From Draconibacterium orientale (GTDB lineage Bacteria > Bacteroidota > Bacteroidia > Bacteroidales > UBA12170), in contig DYSK01000026.1 in the NCBI GenBank assembly GCA_020718315.1, positions 1 to 20,231 of the forward strand: DNA of 20,231 bases. Direction: 5' to 3'. Positions 9,101 to 14,770 of this stretch are shown in pieces. The notes beneath the pieces were generated by a model. It had not been told where the DNA came from and did no database searches. It saw only the letters and a program-made list of their open reading frames with translations. The position numbers were made by a program, and so were the translations under genes. Numbering within the stretch: position 1 is the first letter of the stretch; each line of letters opens with the position of its first letter.

Positions 9101-9713
9101 TGGCATCGCAATATTCCAAACCATGCCAGCTATCAGTAGGCAATCCGCTTACGACAATGCGTGATGTATTGGCCAAGATATCGTATTCGAAAACGGCATT
9201 TGCGCTTCCTTTTCCATCAGTAGTATATATTTTATCTCCAATAATGGCCATTCCAGCATTTGCTCCAATGTCGTAGGGAAAAACATAGGCCACCGAAGAG
9301 CTAACCGTCGGACTTAAGTTTATTTTTATCAGACTGCCTTCGGCATTGGTATAGATAGAATTGTTTCCGCTATAATAGGCTATATCGGTCGATACATAAT
9401 TATGAACCAATTCTGAACTTGCACTGTTGGCAAAGTTAAGCGAGATTTTCACTTCTGCGCCGTCCATCGCCACCCGATAAAGAGTGCCAAACACATTCTC
9501 TCCAGTAAAATAAATAAGTTTAGAATTCCAATCCACGGTCATTTCGGTAGCTCTATCCGAAAAAGAAGAAAATTCCTTTATACAATAGGGACTATTAATC
9601 GTTTGAGAATAACTTAGAAATGGGTAGAATAACAAACTCAAGTTTATCCATATTATTAACAACTTGAATTGCGATTTCAAGTTTCGGCTGATCTTTAAAG
9701 TGGATTCTTTCAT
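189..9713 (-). CDS. Giant SprB-repeat surface protein with T9SS type A C-terminal sorting domain
   Basis: This 3174-residue protein is probably a cell-surface or secreted adhesin exported by Sec and then by the type IX secretion system. Residues 1-36 form a signal peptide: basic N-terminus, hydrophobic LLIIWINLSLLFYPFL, cleavage near SYS|Q. Residues ~38-319 contain recurring strands such as KLIYFTG, KIYTTDG, KLYLAIS and RIYEATG, typical of NHL/YWTD-like beta-propellers. Residues ~320-409 form an Ig-like domain with the Bacteroidota motif TTTYYIRGEG. Residues 410-2925 are 30 tandem SprB-type repeats (described separately). Residues ~2926-3085 are two Ig/PKD-like domains, each with a Cys pair. 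The last ~81 residues match a T9SS type A sorting domain: IDIFPNPSHNGQFNVE, then GVYFIRL, ending in YKRIILM. SprB of Flavobacterium is a gliding adhesin, but it uses a type B sorting domain, so a gliding role here is only inference. The frame is unbroken across 9.5 kb. The ATG at 9713 was chosen because it places the signal peptide correctly. Confidence 0.9.
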   Translation of the reverse strand: MKESTLKISRNLKSQFKLLIIWINLSLLFYPFLSYSQTINSPYCIKEFSSFSDRATEMTVDWNSKLIYFTGENVFGTLYRVAMDGAEVKISLNFANSASSELVHNYVSTDIAYYSGNNSIYTNAEGSLIKINLSPTVSSSVAYVFPYDIGANAGMAIIGDKIYTTDGKGSANAVFEYDILANTSRIVVSGLPTDSWHGLEYCDATGKLYLAISPLGIYEVNIAAGTYTLVTATLPTNSRSNFAIDPTGAYAFVHNGSTVYRYNLTTGVGEIFASGLLADNTCDLKFAPSTNDPAKYSLYIGGKDRIYEATGFVLATSSDKPTLTATQPVICPLGLQTTTISVSSTDKLNGASAWYLYSGSCGGTLVAFNTTGTFLVSPTITTTYYIRGEGACNVAPGDCGEITIIYGNIQPPITNITHIICNGEANGEIEIFASGGTPPYEYSIDNGANFQTENLFTGLLAGVYEIVVKESNGCINKTTVTLTQPAPLTFTYTATNVSCNLGNDGSILITAVGGKGEGYEYSIDGGTSWQTKNSYTGLTAGTYSVMVRDRVYDISKKEKSSLAATCETDPVSVVIAQPTPIVFSSSKIDVSCNGGTDGSITISASGGIGGNGSGTYQYSIDGGSTWQDAALFSALKAGSYPLAVRDKVSVSCIVSGETVIILEPTVISFTTSQTNISCNGGSEGEIKVTAAGGIGGAGTGTYSYSKDSGSTWQTSNTFSNLSAGTYAIVVKDQGVANCQTAAKDVIITEPTPLSFTTEVQNISCNGNNDGQITFAASGGVGGTGSGTYDYSIDGGLIWQSSNVFDSLYAGSYNARIRDKVNTTCTSSIQSVNLTQTDPLLFTTDQINVSCSDGSDGSITITAKGGSGTGYDYSKDNGAHWQSSNSFLSLIAGDYQTIIRDQANTACLSASKTIRIEEPTLITFTVSQTNVSCNLGADGEIIVTANGGIGGAGSGTYQYSKDNGSTWQNQNTFLDLKAGTYNIRVRDAVNTSCQTAANQVNITEPSPILVETIFTHIDCFGGTNGQIEIKASGGVGGAGSGIFDYSIDGGIKWQTLNKFSNLAAGTYSVVVRDQANTSCTTVPISVVIEQPTQIEFTTQVFNVSCNGGNTGKIIISASGGVGGLGSGTYQYSINAGYSWLDSNTFENLFADTYQVLVRDKVNINCFTNVQEIVVSETAPLAFTFTQQDISCNEGSDGQIIFSASGGSGLGYVYSIDGINFQESNTFSNLSPNRYSLIIAEENNPACKSTSIRVTMLQPTPITFSTSKTDVSCFECANGLISVSASGGIGGSGSGTYQYSIDGGTSWQDAPLFSDLKAGIYQVMVRDKVNTACSVGPQEVILTQPTPITFTTESSNINCYGAAAGEIQITASGGIGGAGSGSYQYSIDDGNSWFDLNIFTRLIAGSYKVRVRDKVNIVNVTDAQIVEITQPTELEFSFSKTDISCNGSNDGTIVFTAIGGVGGEGSGTYSYSINGGISWQNSEVFNSLEAGNYQLILRDAIVFTCETESKDIVLTEPDSLTLNYTKLDANCSTNDDGEIQLIAIGGTGGAASGVFEFTIDDGGIWSENSLFIDLPSGNYLIGARDKENRDCSTIFQSVFIDLISPIKLSYTATEISCDGGSDGEINLVGLGGAGYEFTIDGGEKWQDQNLFPNLSAGDYILITREKTNILCGSLPQDLRLNEPTELSFLLSSKDATCEVGNDGEISVQASGGVGGEGSGTYEYSKDEGISWQTSNLFSNLVPGLYKMLVRDKENIYCLAPLQSITIYEFSTIVVAVSSTDVSCFDGTDGQIVITASGGTEYEYSIDNASSWSISNTFDNLKAGTYTILVREKTLPDCYTSPIVLEIAQPTEITFTITQINVSCFGGTNGSFIVKATGGIGGLGTGTYDYSKDGGLTWQSVSRFLSLSAGTYPVVVRDAGNTSCQTNLKDVVITQPTAISFTVNKTDLSCFESANGRIELLLTGGIGGSASGVFQFSIDNGLNWQDSNLFSDLKAGTYQAVVRDKSLTSCSSNVQEIILAEPSELSFKYTTTDASCGIDNDGEIVFSASGGIGASGSGTYQYSIDNGISWHDNATFSGLSANTYNALIRDKVNINCRSEVQSIKIKAFSAIDYTFSYLDVSCPGNADGEIEFSVSTSDPYEFSIDNGVKWQASTLFQNLNGGIYELVVRAKTTPLCESATKEVELYEAEPLTFTFTYRHESCNAEDDAWIEMKASGGESGTYEFSIDGGIKWSESGLFSKLNAGDYSLMIRDKSFVECTSNQMSLTLIKGTSIEFSTEATPLSCYGFDDGKILIDITLGNEDSVYEYSITNGVSWQTSNTFSDLGASYYFVTVRQQGSSVCQPVSQGVSVSEPPLIQFDIQTKDVSCESDYDGEIVILMDPISTKTYSYTIDGGLTFQDSNTFTELAQGTYSVFAKDKSNAACVSETVLVSIQKRSELDFSVSKTNVSCTDAKDGTITVGLGLGTDLTEYEFSNDNGSTFQSSNLFTDLAAGSYQVLVRNIAGSSCLSYPKEAIISSPNPITFSTIVTNESCGGTNDGKISVSALGGTSLVYDYSSDNGISWQSSKDIENLGVGTYEIVVRDRVYTSCLSAMSKVSVEKESSLPFTTNIQNISCYGGSDGKITIKIDPTAPVATYEYSIDSGLTWQLNAVFANLKAGSYFVVVRKAGGIPCQTAQEVVLKQPEIINFSMIKTDLSCANTPNGKIEITPTGGSSGLYQYSKDNGVSWQDSSSFDSLLAGNYVILVRDKVNTTCLSNPQSTTLSSPPAMNLSVSAYNLWCNSSADGEIHATGSGGTGTLSYSIDGGETYFQNSGDFLGLDAGEYVVVLKDANGCEFFYASNPVVLTQPQGVTFQNIAITYGACDGGLGSIQIDATSIFGSLLYSIDKGNTYQSSNTFGDLPSGTYYVMAKETNSCENAYADNPIDLTLASELTVSISASPSDNICTNYPIVLTANGPDIALYNWSTGAQSKSVVFTTDKAQSFYFSVDVESIHGCKASDDITLNFNLGSPIDIVVLANDTACAKDILTLTATAENAVSYLWKPENTIGSSINVQKFEAGNFMYFVEVLNNTGCTSMDSVLLVIEDCTGLNELETDKIKIDIFPNPSHNGQFNVEILGVKEDVEVWIIDFNGRIIAEDKIRYQGTDRLRKQYKLKESERGVYFIRLSTSEKVSYKRIILM
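939..8486 (-). repeat. Thirty tandem SprB-type protein repeats (residues 410-2925)
   Basis: The array of 2516 residues divides without gaps into 30 units. A consensus unit runs: ITFT, a SCNGG-DG-I-I strand, SASGGIGG-GSGTY, YSIDGG-SWQ, SN-F--L-AGTY, V-VRDK-NT-C, then a V-IT-PT linker. By my count, 14 units (3, 4, 5, 7, 8, 9, 11-14, 16, 18-20) are exactly 86 residues long. The rest are 80-83, except unit 1 (77) and unit 2 (93). The short units lack part of the glycine-rich GG-GSG loop. Twenty-nine units keep two cysteines, at about position 13 and about position 64-80. Most have a central Trp in the SWQ motif, replaced by Phe or Tyr in a few. The units are well diverged at DNA level, so this is an old expansion and not a recent slippage array. 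The C-terminal third (units 21-30) is the most variable. Confidence 0.9.
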
Positions 9714-9896
9714 GCGATTATGTTTTGCGATAAATTTGTGCTTTCCCTTTCTAAATTCGGTTTATTTACTGATAAAATATTCAATTAAATATTTAATCAT
9801 AAATCTGAATATCAGTTTCTTATAAATATTTTATTCAAACAAAAACAGATACTTAGATTGCCTGCCATATTATTTTTTAGAATAGGGGTAGCAAAA

Positions 9897-9904
9897 CAAA
9901 GATA
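9897..9904 (-). promoter_or_regulatory. Candidate -7 box for the giant adhesin gene (TATCTTTG)
   Basis: On the minus strand this octamer is an exact match to TAnnTTTG, the -7 element of Bacteroidota primary promoters. No good TTTG -33 partner lies at the usual distance upstream. The implied leader is about 180 bases. It is plausible but unproven. Confidence 0.35.
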
Positions 9905-10050
9905 CTGATTTAAAGCGCCTTTTAAATACCGCTTTACTAATTTAATTAACAGCTCACATTTAACAGCTTATGGAAATCGCTCCAATCAATTTTAGATTTT
10001 ATAAGCGAAATTGTTCATTATTTTGATTTTAGTTGATGCTGATATTTTAT

Positions 10051-10058
10051 TAGTTTTG
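10051..10058 (+). promoter_or_regulatory. Candidate -7 box for the M20-acyltransferase operon (TAGTTTTG)
   Basis: The octamer is an exact match to TAnnTTTG on the plus strand, 123 bases before the amidohydrolase start. Possible upstream partners are TTG at 10033-10035 (15-base spacer) and TTTG at 10022-10025 (25-base spacer). Neither is at the ideal distance, so the call is weak. Confidence 0.3.
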
Positions 10059-10181
10059 ATAAAATTATTAACCGATTCGTTGAAGATCGATTTTATGAAT
10101 CATTGATTGAATGGCTAATCGGTTTTATTTAAAAATTCGGGGCACAATTTGGCAGGCGAGTTAAATTAAAAACACAAAAAG

Positions 10182-11507
10182 ATGAAAACTACACATTTAC
10201 TAATTGGCCTTTTATTCTATTCTTCGGCATTGACTGCACAATCAATCCAAACTCAAAAAATCAATGAATTGGCACAAGCACAGCTTTTGATAGCTAAAGA
10301 AGTCTATATTGATTTGCACCAGAATCCGGAACTTTCGTTGATGGAGTTTAGAACTTCTAAAATTATGGCTCAAAAACTCTTTGATTTGGGTTTTGAAGTA
10401 AACCAAAATGTTGGCGGAAATGGCGTTGTAGGCGTATTCAAAAACGGAAAAGGAAAGACAATACTGTTGCGAACGGATATGGATGCACTTCCAATAAAAG
10501 AAAATACCGGTCTTTCTTTTGCAAGTATAGCAATTGCGAAAGATGCCGAAGGCAAAGAATCGCCCACCATGCATGCCTGCGGTCACGATTTACACATGAC
10601 AACTTGGTTGGGAACTTTGGAAATCTTAGTAAAATTGAAAAACGAATGGAAAGGGACAATTATAGCAATTGCCCAACCAGCCGAAGAGATTAGTGGCGGA
10701 TCGAATGCGATGATTGCCGATGGACTCTTAAAACGTTTTCCGAAACCGGACTATGCGCTGGCTTACCACGTGAGCGCCGAACTTCCAAGCGGAACAATTG
10801 GCTATTTTCCGGGTTCCATTTTTGCAGGAGTAAACAGCATTGATATAAAAGTTTTTGGACAAGGTGGACATGGCGCAATGCCTCATACAACCATCGATCC
10901 CGTTGTTTTGGCCTCACGCATTGTTTTGGATATTCAAACCATTGTGAGCCGCGAAATAAATCCCGTTCATCCGGCTGTGGTTACTGTTGGATCCATACAT
11001 GGAGGCAGCAAACACAATATTATTCCCGACGAAGTTGATTTGCAATTGACAGTTCGCTTTTTTGATGATGCCGTTTATCAACAAATCCTTGCAGCACTGA
11101 ATAGAATTACACGTGGAATTGCTATTTCGGCAGGCTTACCCGAGAAAAAATGGCCACTCGTAAAAGCATCCAATCAGTTTACGCCGCCCGTAATGAACAA
11201 CTCCGATTTGGTGATGGATGTGGTTCAATCCATGAAAGACCATTTGGGCGATGCGAATGTTTTATTGGTTGAACCGCTCACCGTGGGCGAAGATTTCGGA
11301 AAATACGGACGCACTGAAGAGAAAATTCCAATTGCCATCTTTTGGCTTGGTGGAGTGAATGAAGAAAAATATCAAGGTTTTATGAAAAATGGAAAAGTAT
11401 TGCCGGGGCTTCACAATGCCGCGTTTTTCCCCGATTTTGAGCCGACCTATAAAACGGGAGTTTCCACAATGGCCGCTGCGGTTCTACAACTTTTCAATCA
11501 AAAATAA
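10182..11507 (+). CDS. Exported M20D-family amidohydrolase (N-acyl amino acid / aminobenzoyl-type hydrolase)
   Basis: This 441-residue metallohydrolase probably cleaves amide bonds of N-acylated amino acids or short peptides using two metal ions. Residues 1-20 (MKTTHLLIGLLFYSSALTAQ) are a Sec signal peptide, so it should act in the periplasm or outside. The fold markers of peptidase family M20D are clear: DLHQNPELS near residue 45, LLRTDMDALPI near 95-105, HACGHDLHMT at 131-140, QPAEE at 165-169, the dimerisation-domain entry GQGGHGAMPH near 227-236, and LHNAAFFPDF near 410. The five expected metal ligands can be assigned as Cys133, His135, Glu169, His196 and His411, with Glu168 as the general base, by analogy with plant IAA-amino-acid hydrolases. 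The length is usual for the family. It is the first gene of an apparent operon with the acyltransferase, six bases downstream. The true substrate cannot be read from the sequence; family members act on indoleacetyl, hippuryl, aminobenzoyl-glutamate and acyl-amino acid substrates. Confidence 0.9.
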   Translation: MKTTHLLIGLLFYSSALTAQSIQTQKINELAQAQLLIAKEVYIDLHQNPELSLMEFRTSKIMAQKLFDLGFEVNQNVGGNGVVGVFKNGKGKTILLRTDMDALPIKENTGLSFASIAIAKDAEGKESPTMHACGHDLHMTTWLGTLEILVKLKNEWKGTIIAIAQPAEEISGGSNAMIADGLLKRFPKPDYALAYHVSAELPSGTIGYFPGSIFAGVNSIDIKVFGQGGHGAMPHTTIDPVVLASRIVLDIQTIVSREINPVHPAVVTVGSIHGGSKHNIIPDEVDLQLTVRFFDDAVYQQILAALNRITRGIAISAGLPEKKWPLVKASNQFTPPVMNNSDLVMDVVQSMKDHLGDANVLLVEPLTVGEDFGKYGRTEEKIPIAIFWLGGVNEEKYQGFMKNGKVLPGLHNAAFFPDFEPTYKTGVSTMAAAVLQLFNQK

Positions 11508-11513
11508 AAACGG

Positions 11514-12779
11514 ATGAATCAAAAGAAACTTTACAAAACAAATTTGGGCATTCGGTTTCTGGTCGAAATCTTCTTCTTTTTGTTTACCCGCTATTTCCAT
11601 ATTAAAAAGAAAATGCCAAAGGAAGTTGAAGAATTACGCTCGCCCTATTTGGTTTTGTCCAATCACGTTGGCTTTTGGGATCCTTTTGTGGCCGGATATT
11701 TTATGCCTCATTTCATCCATTTTGTTTCTTCCGACGCTGTTTTTCGGAATCCTATTTTTCGCTTTTTTCTCACACGATTGGGCACGATTCCAAAAAAGAA
11801 AAATATGCGCGACAGTCAAGTAATCCGTGACATTGTTGCTGTAATCAAACAAGGCGAAAATGTGGGCATCTTCCCGGAGGCTGTTCGCAATTGGTCGGGA
11901 AACACTTCTCCAATGGATCCTTCTATTGGGAAATTGATCAAACTTCTGAAAGTGCCGGTTGTTGTTCCGCTTCTAAAAGGAATGAATCTTATGCATCCTC
12001 GCTGGGCATACAAAATGAGGCGTTATCCAATGGAAGTTGAATACAAGTTGCTTTTTACTCAAAAACAAGTCGTTGAACTGAGCACGGAAGAACTTTTCGA
12101 AAAGCTAAGCAACGCCTTGTCGCACGATGAAGTAGCTTATCAAGAGCAAAGAATGATAAAAATAGGAAGTCGGCAACGTGCTCAACACATCGGACATGCG
12201 CTTTATTTGTGTCCCGAATGTATTGCTATTGATTCGTTTCAGGCGAATGGAAACGATTTTTGGTGCGATCAATGCCAATACAGCATCCACATAGACGAAT
12301 ACGGTTTTTTTGAACGCAAGGGGAAAGGGCAATTGCATTTCAACAATATTCGCGACTGGTATAATTGGGAAGAAAAAACTTTTGCACATTCCATACATGC
12401 AAAATATGTGAGTCGATCCGAAGAAGCTTTTTTCTCGGACAAAAATATGCTGATCTATAAAAACAATTCCAGCGGAAAATTAGCCCTTCTCGGCAAAGCA
12501 GATGTAAATTTGTTTCGCGCAAAAATAGAATTGGTCTTCGACACTGGACTCCGCTTGGAATTCAATTTTCACGATCTAAAAACCATTAATCCTCAAACCA
12601 ACGAACGATTAGAAGTTTTCTATAAAGAAGATGCTTATCGTATTGTTGGCTCGCATCCGGGAGTAAGTGCTTTGAAGTGGGAAGTAGCCGCAAATGTGAT
12701 TTGGAAAGAAATGGGATTGAATGCAAAACGCGTTCCCTATATCCGAATCGAAGAATTTGGTGGAGAAAAACTAATTTAA
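11514..12779 (+). CDS. PlsC-type acyltransferase with C-terminal zinc ribbon and extra domain
   Basis: This 421-residue protein joins a glycerolipid acyltransferase domain to a C-terminal extension. Residues ~40-200 carry the PlsC/LPLAT signature: NHVGFWD at 50-56 (the catalytic H-x4-D, His51 and Asp56) and FPEAVRNW at 120-127, which stands in for the usual FPEGTR substrate-binding motif. VVVPLLKG follows at about 149-156. The N-terminus has a hydrophobic stretch (FLVEIFFFLFTRYF) that may dip into the inner membrane. Residues 233-254 form a zinc ribbon with CPEC and CDQC knuckles. The remaining ~165 residues are strand-rich and vaguely like a GRAM/PH domain; I do not recognise them with confidence. 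The enzyme probably transfers an acyl chain to a lysophospholipid or a related lipid acceptor. Its ATG lies six bases after the amidohydrolase stop, so co-transcription is very likely. I recall similar acyltransferase-plus-CxxC proteins in other anaerobes, so the architecture is probably not unique. Confidence 0.82.
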   Translation: MNQKKLYKTNLGIRFLVEIFFFLFTRYFHIKKKMPKEVEELRSPYLVLSNHVGFWDPFVAGYFMPHFIHFVSSDAVFRNPIFRFFLTRLGTIPKKKNMRDSQVIRDIVAVIKQGENVGIFPEAVRNWSGNTSPMDPSIGKLIKLLKVPVVVPLLKGMNLMHPRWAYKMRRYPMEVEYKLLFTQKQVVELSTEELFEKLSNALSHDEVAYQEQRMIKIGSRQRAQHIGHALYLCPECIAIDSFQANGNDFWCDQCQYSIHIDEYGFFERKGKGQLHFNNIRDWYNWEEKTFAHSIHAKYVSRSEEAFFSDKNMLIYKNNSSGKLALLGKADVNLFRAKIELVFDTGLRLEFNFHDLKTINPQTNERLEVFYKEDAYRIVGSHPGVSALKWEVAANVIWKEMGLNAKRVPYIRIEEFGGEKLI

Positions 12780-12800
12780 AAATAACATTGTAGTATAAGA

Positions 12801-12832
12801 TTGCAACGGAATATCAAAATTGCTTATCTTAG
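12801..12832 (+). promoter_or_regulatory. Candidate promoter for the short-chain dehydrogenase gene
   Basis: TTG at 12801-12803 and TATCTTAG at 12825-12832 are separated by 21 bases. This resembles the Bacteroidota TTG / TAnnTTTG promoter with one mismatch in the -7 box. It lies 69 bases before the start codon. Between it and the gene is a T-rich stretch (12862-12876). Confidence 0.35.
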
Positions 12833-12901
12833 CCTCACAAAAGAATGATCATCCCCTTTCATTTTTTTGTTTTTTTGCAAATTAACGTAATCTGATATTT
12901 T

Positions 12902-13666
12902 ATGAAAACAGTTCTCATAACGGGCGCTTCAAGTGGTATTGGCAAAGAATTGGTATGGGTTTTTGCAGAGCATCATTATTTACCCATTTTAGTAGCACGA
13001 CGAGCAAATCTTTTAAACTATTTGGCCGAAGACATACAGAAAAGTTTTTCGATCGAACCTGTTATTATTGTTCTGGATTTGGCCAAACAAAATAGTGCCG
13101 AACAACTGTCGGAAATTATTGAGCAAAAAAAATTATCGATAGATGTACTTGTAAACAACGCAGGTTTTGGCGATTACAGTGCGTTTTGTAAGCAAAGTAT
13201 ATCACGAATAGAATCGATGATGATGCTAAATATGATTACACTAACCAAATTGTGTAGGCTGATAGCGCCACAGATTGCACTACAAGGCGAGGGTCATATC
13301 TTAAATATTGCCTCCACAGCTGCATTTCAAGGCATTCCCAATTTTGCTGTTTATGCAGCTACCAAAGCCTATGTACTGAGTTTTTCGGAGGCCATTGCAT
13401 ATGAATTAAAGCCTTTAAATATTCATGTTACAACGGTTTGTCCTGGGGCTACTCAATCTGGTTTTCAGGAAGAAGCCGGAATGAACGAGAATTTTTTCAA
13501 TGAAGCACCAAGTTCCATGTTGGTGGCAGAGTTTGCATTCAAAGCCATGCAGAAGAATAAAACGATGGTCATTTACGGAGCACAAAATTCTTTCCTTAAT
13601 TTTATGCAACGCTTTGTCCCTCGTAACATCATTACGAAAGCAGCAGCTAAAATGCTAAGAAGTTAA
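12902..13666 (+). CDS. Short-chain dehydrogenase/reductase (classical SDR)
   Basis: This 254-residue cytoplasmic oxidoreductase has a complete classical SDR signature. The cofactor-binding glycine motif TGASSGIG is at residues 7-14, and VARR near 31-34 suggests a preference for NADP(H). NNAG is at 85-88. The catalytic tetrad is Asn110, Ser138, Tyr151 and Lys155 (YAATK), with PGATQSGF after the active site. It resembles the DltE/YdfG-like group that acts on small alcohols, aldehydes or fatty-acyl derivatives, but the substrate cannot be told. The length is typical and no part is missing. The gene stands alone, 122 bases after the acyltransferase, with its own promoter-like sequence. It ends tail to tail with the DUF4837 gene: the two stop codons share the palindrome TTAA. 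Confidence 0.9.
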   Translation: MKTVLITGASSGIGKELVWVFAEHHYLPILVARRANLLNYLAEDIQKSFSIEPVIIVLDLAKQNSAEQLSEIIEQKKLSIDVLVNNAGFGDYSAFCKQSISRIESMMMLNMITLTKLCRLIAPQIALQGEGHILNIASTAAFQGIPNFAVYAATKAYVLSFSEAIAYELKPLNIHVTTVCPGATQSGFQEEAGMNENFFNEAPSSMLVAEFAFKAMQKNKTMVIYGAQNSFLNFMQRFVPRNIITKAAAKMLRS

Positions 13667-14673
13667 TCGTTTAAAAGTTTTGTTGACCACAAAATAGCTT
13701 CTATTTCGCGCTGCATAACGGCTTTTTTCTGTTTAGGCGCATAAAGAAAGCCATCAACAGTTACCACTTGATTATTTCGTTGATCTACAAAGGTATAAGA
13801 GATGAATGGCCCTCCCATAAAATCGTTCTTCACATCCCACAAACCACGCAATTCGGTGGCATAATGACCATTGAAACTGATATTTCGAACTTGTAATGGA
13901 ATGTAATCGTCTTCAATTTTTTGGTAAGAGTCCAAGGTTGGGCCGGGGATTTTTACGCTGGTCAATAAGTTTCGGCTCTGCTTAATTTTATCCGGATTAA
14001 AAGCTGTTGTATCTTTGTAGGGATAAGTATAAACCAGAATATTCATCGAATTGGTGGTCGTTTCCTTGCGCAACCAAGCAAAATTACTTTCCAAAACAGC
14101 CATATTGTAGCCCTTTGGAACATTCATTTCCAAGTGAAAGTTCTTTTTCAATGCACGGGCAATATTTAAGTCTTTAAACTTGGAAGCATAGGAATTGATT
14201 ATCCGAATACGTTCGTTCTCTCTGAATAGTTCTAAAAAAGTAGTTCTGTTTTTCTGAAATTCCATCAAAAAAGCTTCTTCTGTTGGCGCATTTAATTTGA
14301 TTACAATTTGCGGCTCTGCCCACAAATTTTTTCGCGTTTCGGCGTAAGCGGATGTAAATTTGGCGTCAATTTCAATGATAAATAAGTTGTGATGCGCTTT
14401 AAACATTTGCTTCTCCAACGACTTTTCGTTAATATTCACAAGATTAAACTCCGCTTCGGCGATTGGCAAAACAGGCATTTCGCAAGCAAAGGCCGCCCTG
14501 ATACTGTCGCCCATTTCGCCCTCCCACTGAGAAATATTTTGGGTGATCACCAGCATTTCGTTGGGGCCACCGGTCGATGGAATCTTGGAGGAGGTTTTCT
14601 CCTTCTCCGAACACGCATTGAGACCAATGATTCCGAAAAAAAGAATTGAATAAAAAATGAACCGTTTAAGCAT
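13663..14673 (-). CDS. DUF4837-family lipoprotein
   Basis: This is a 336-residue predicted lipoprotein of unknown function, belonging by appearance to DUF4837, a family confined to Bacteroidota. I start it at the ATG at 14671-14673 and not at an in-frame ATG at 14755-14757. From the nearer start the protein opens with MLKRF, a hydrophobic segment and a lipobox LNAC (Cys21), whereas the longer form would put 28 polar residues before the signal peptide. After the lipobox come SEKEK and STGGPNEMLVIT, a phrase I associate with this family, then WEGEMGDSIRAAF and, late in the protein, RGLWDVKNDFMGGPF and DGFLYAP. The Ser at +2 and the lack of an acidic export tag argue for outer-membrane attachment without certainty about which face. 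It follows the lytic transglycosylase gene by 97 bases with no promoter or terminator visible between, so the two are probably co-transcribed. Confidence 0.78.
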   Translation of the reverse strand: MLKRFIFYSILFFGIIGLNACSEKEKTSSKIPSTGGPNEMLVITQNISQWEGEMGDSIRAAFACEMPVLPIAEAEFNLVNINEKSLEKQMFKAHHNLFIIEIDAKFTSAYAETRKNLWAEPQIVIKLNAPTEEAFLMEFQKNRTTFLELFRENERIRIINSYASKFKDLNIARALKKNFHLEMNVPKGYNMAVLESNFAWLRKETTTNSMNILVYTYPYKDTTAFNPDKIKQSRNLLTSVKIPGPTLDSYQKIEDDYIPLQVRNISFNGHYATELRGLWDVKNDFMGGPFISYTFVDQRNNQVVTVDGFLYAPKQKKAVMQREIEAILWSTKLLND

Positions 14674-14770
14674 TTTCGACTTATTAGAATTGATTTGCCA
14701 CATAGAAAAGTTCTTTATTGATTTTGCGCTGAATTTTTCGTTAGAAACAAAAATCATTCCAATCTACACG

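Larger units (their letters stand above)
9714..10181. other. 468-base divergent intergenic region between the giant adhesin gene and the M20 operon
   Basis: No convincing gene is seen here. The region is strongly AT-rich and must hold the promoters for both flanking transcription units. It contains a TATCTTTG box on the minus strand (9897-9904) and a TAGTTTTG box on the plus strand (10051-10058). There is a perfect 14-base AT-only palindrome, ATTAAATATTTAAT, at 9784-9797. There is also a direct repeat of TTAACAGCT at 9946-9954 and 9960-9968, with start points 14 bases apart. The palindrome and the repeat could bind a regulator, but AT-only palindromes arise easily by chance in such DNA. The 184-base stretch between the minus-strand box and the adhesin start would be an unusually long leader for this window. 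Confidence 0.6.

Noticed and set aside
12862..12876. T-rich run before the dehydrogenase gene, considered as a terminator for the upstream operon
   Set aside because: Only a weak 5-base stem (AATGA/TCATT) can be formed just before it, and it lies downstream of a likely promoter.
14674..14757. Longer start for the DUF4837 gene at the ATG at 14757
   Set aside because: It would place 28 mostly polar residues ahead of a clear lipoprotein signal peptide; the ATG at 14673 gives a normal lipobox at Cys21.
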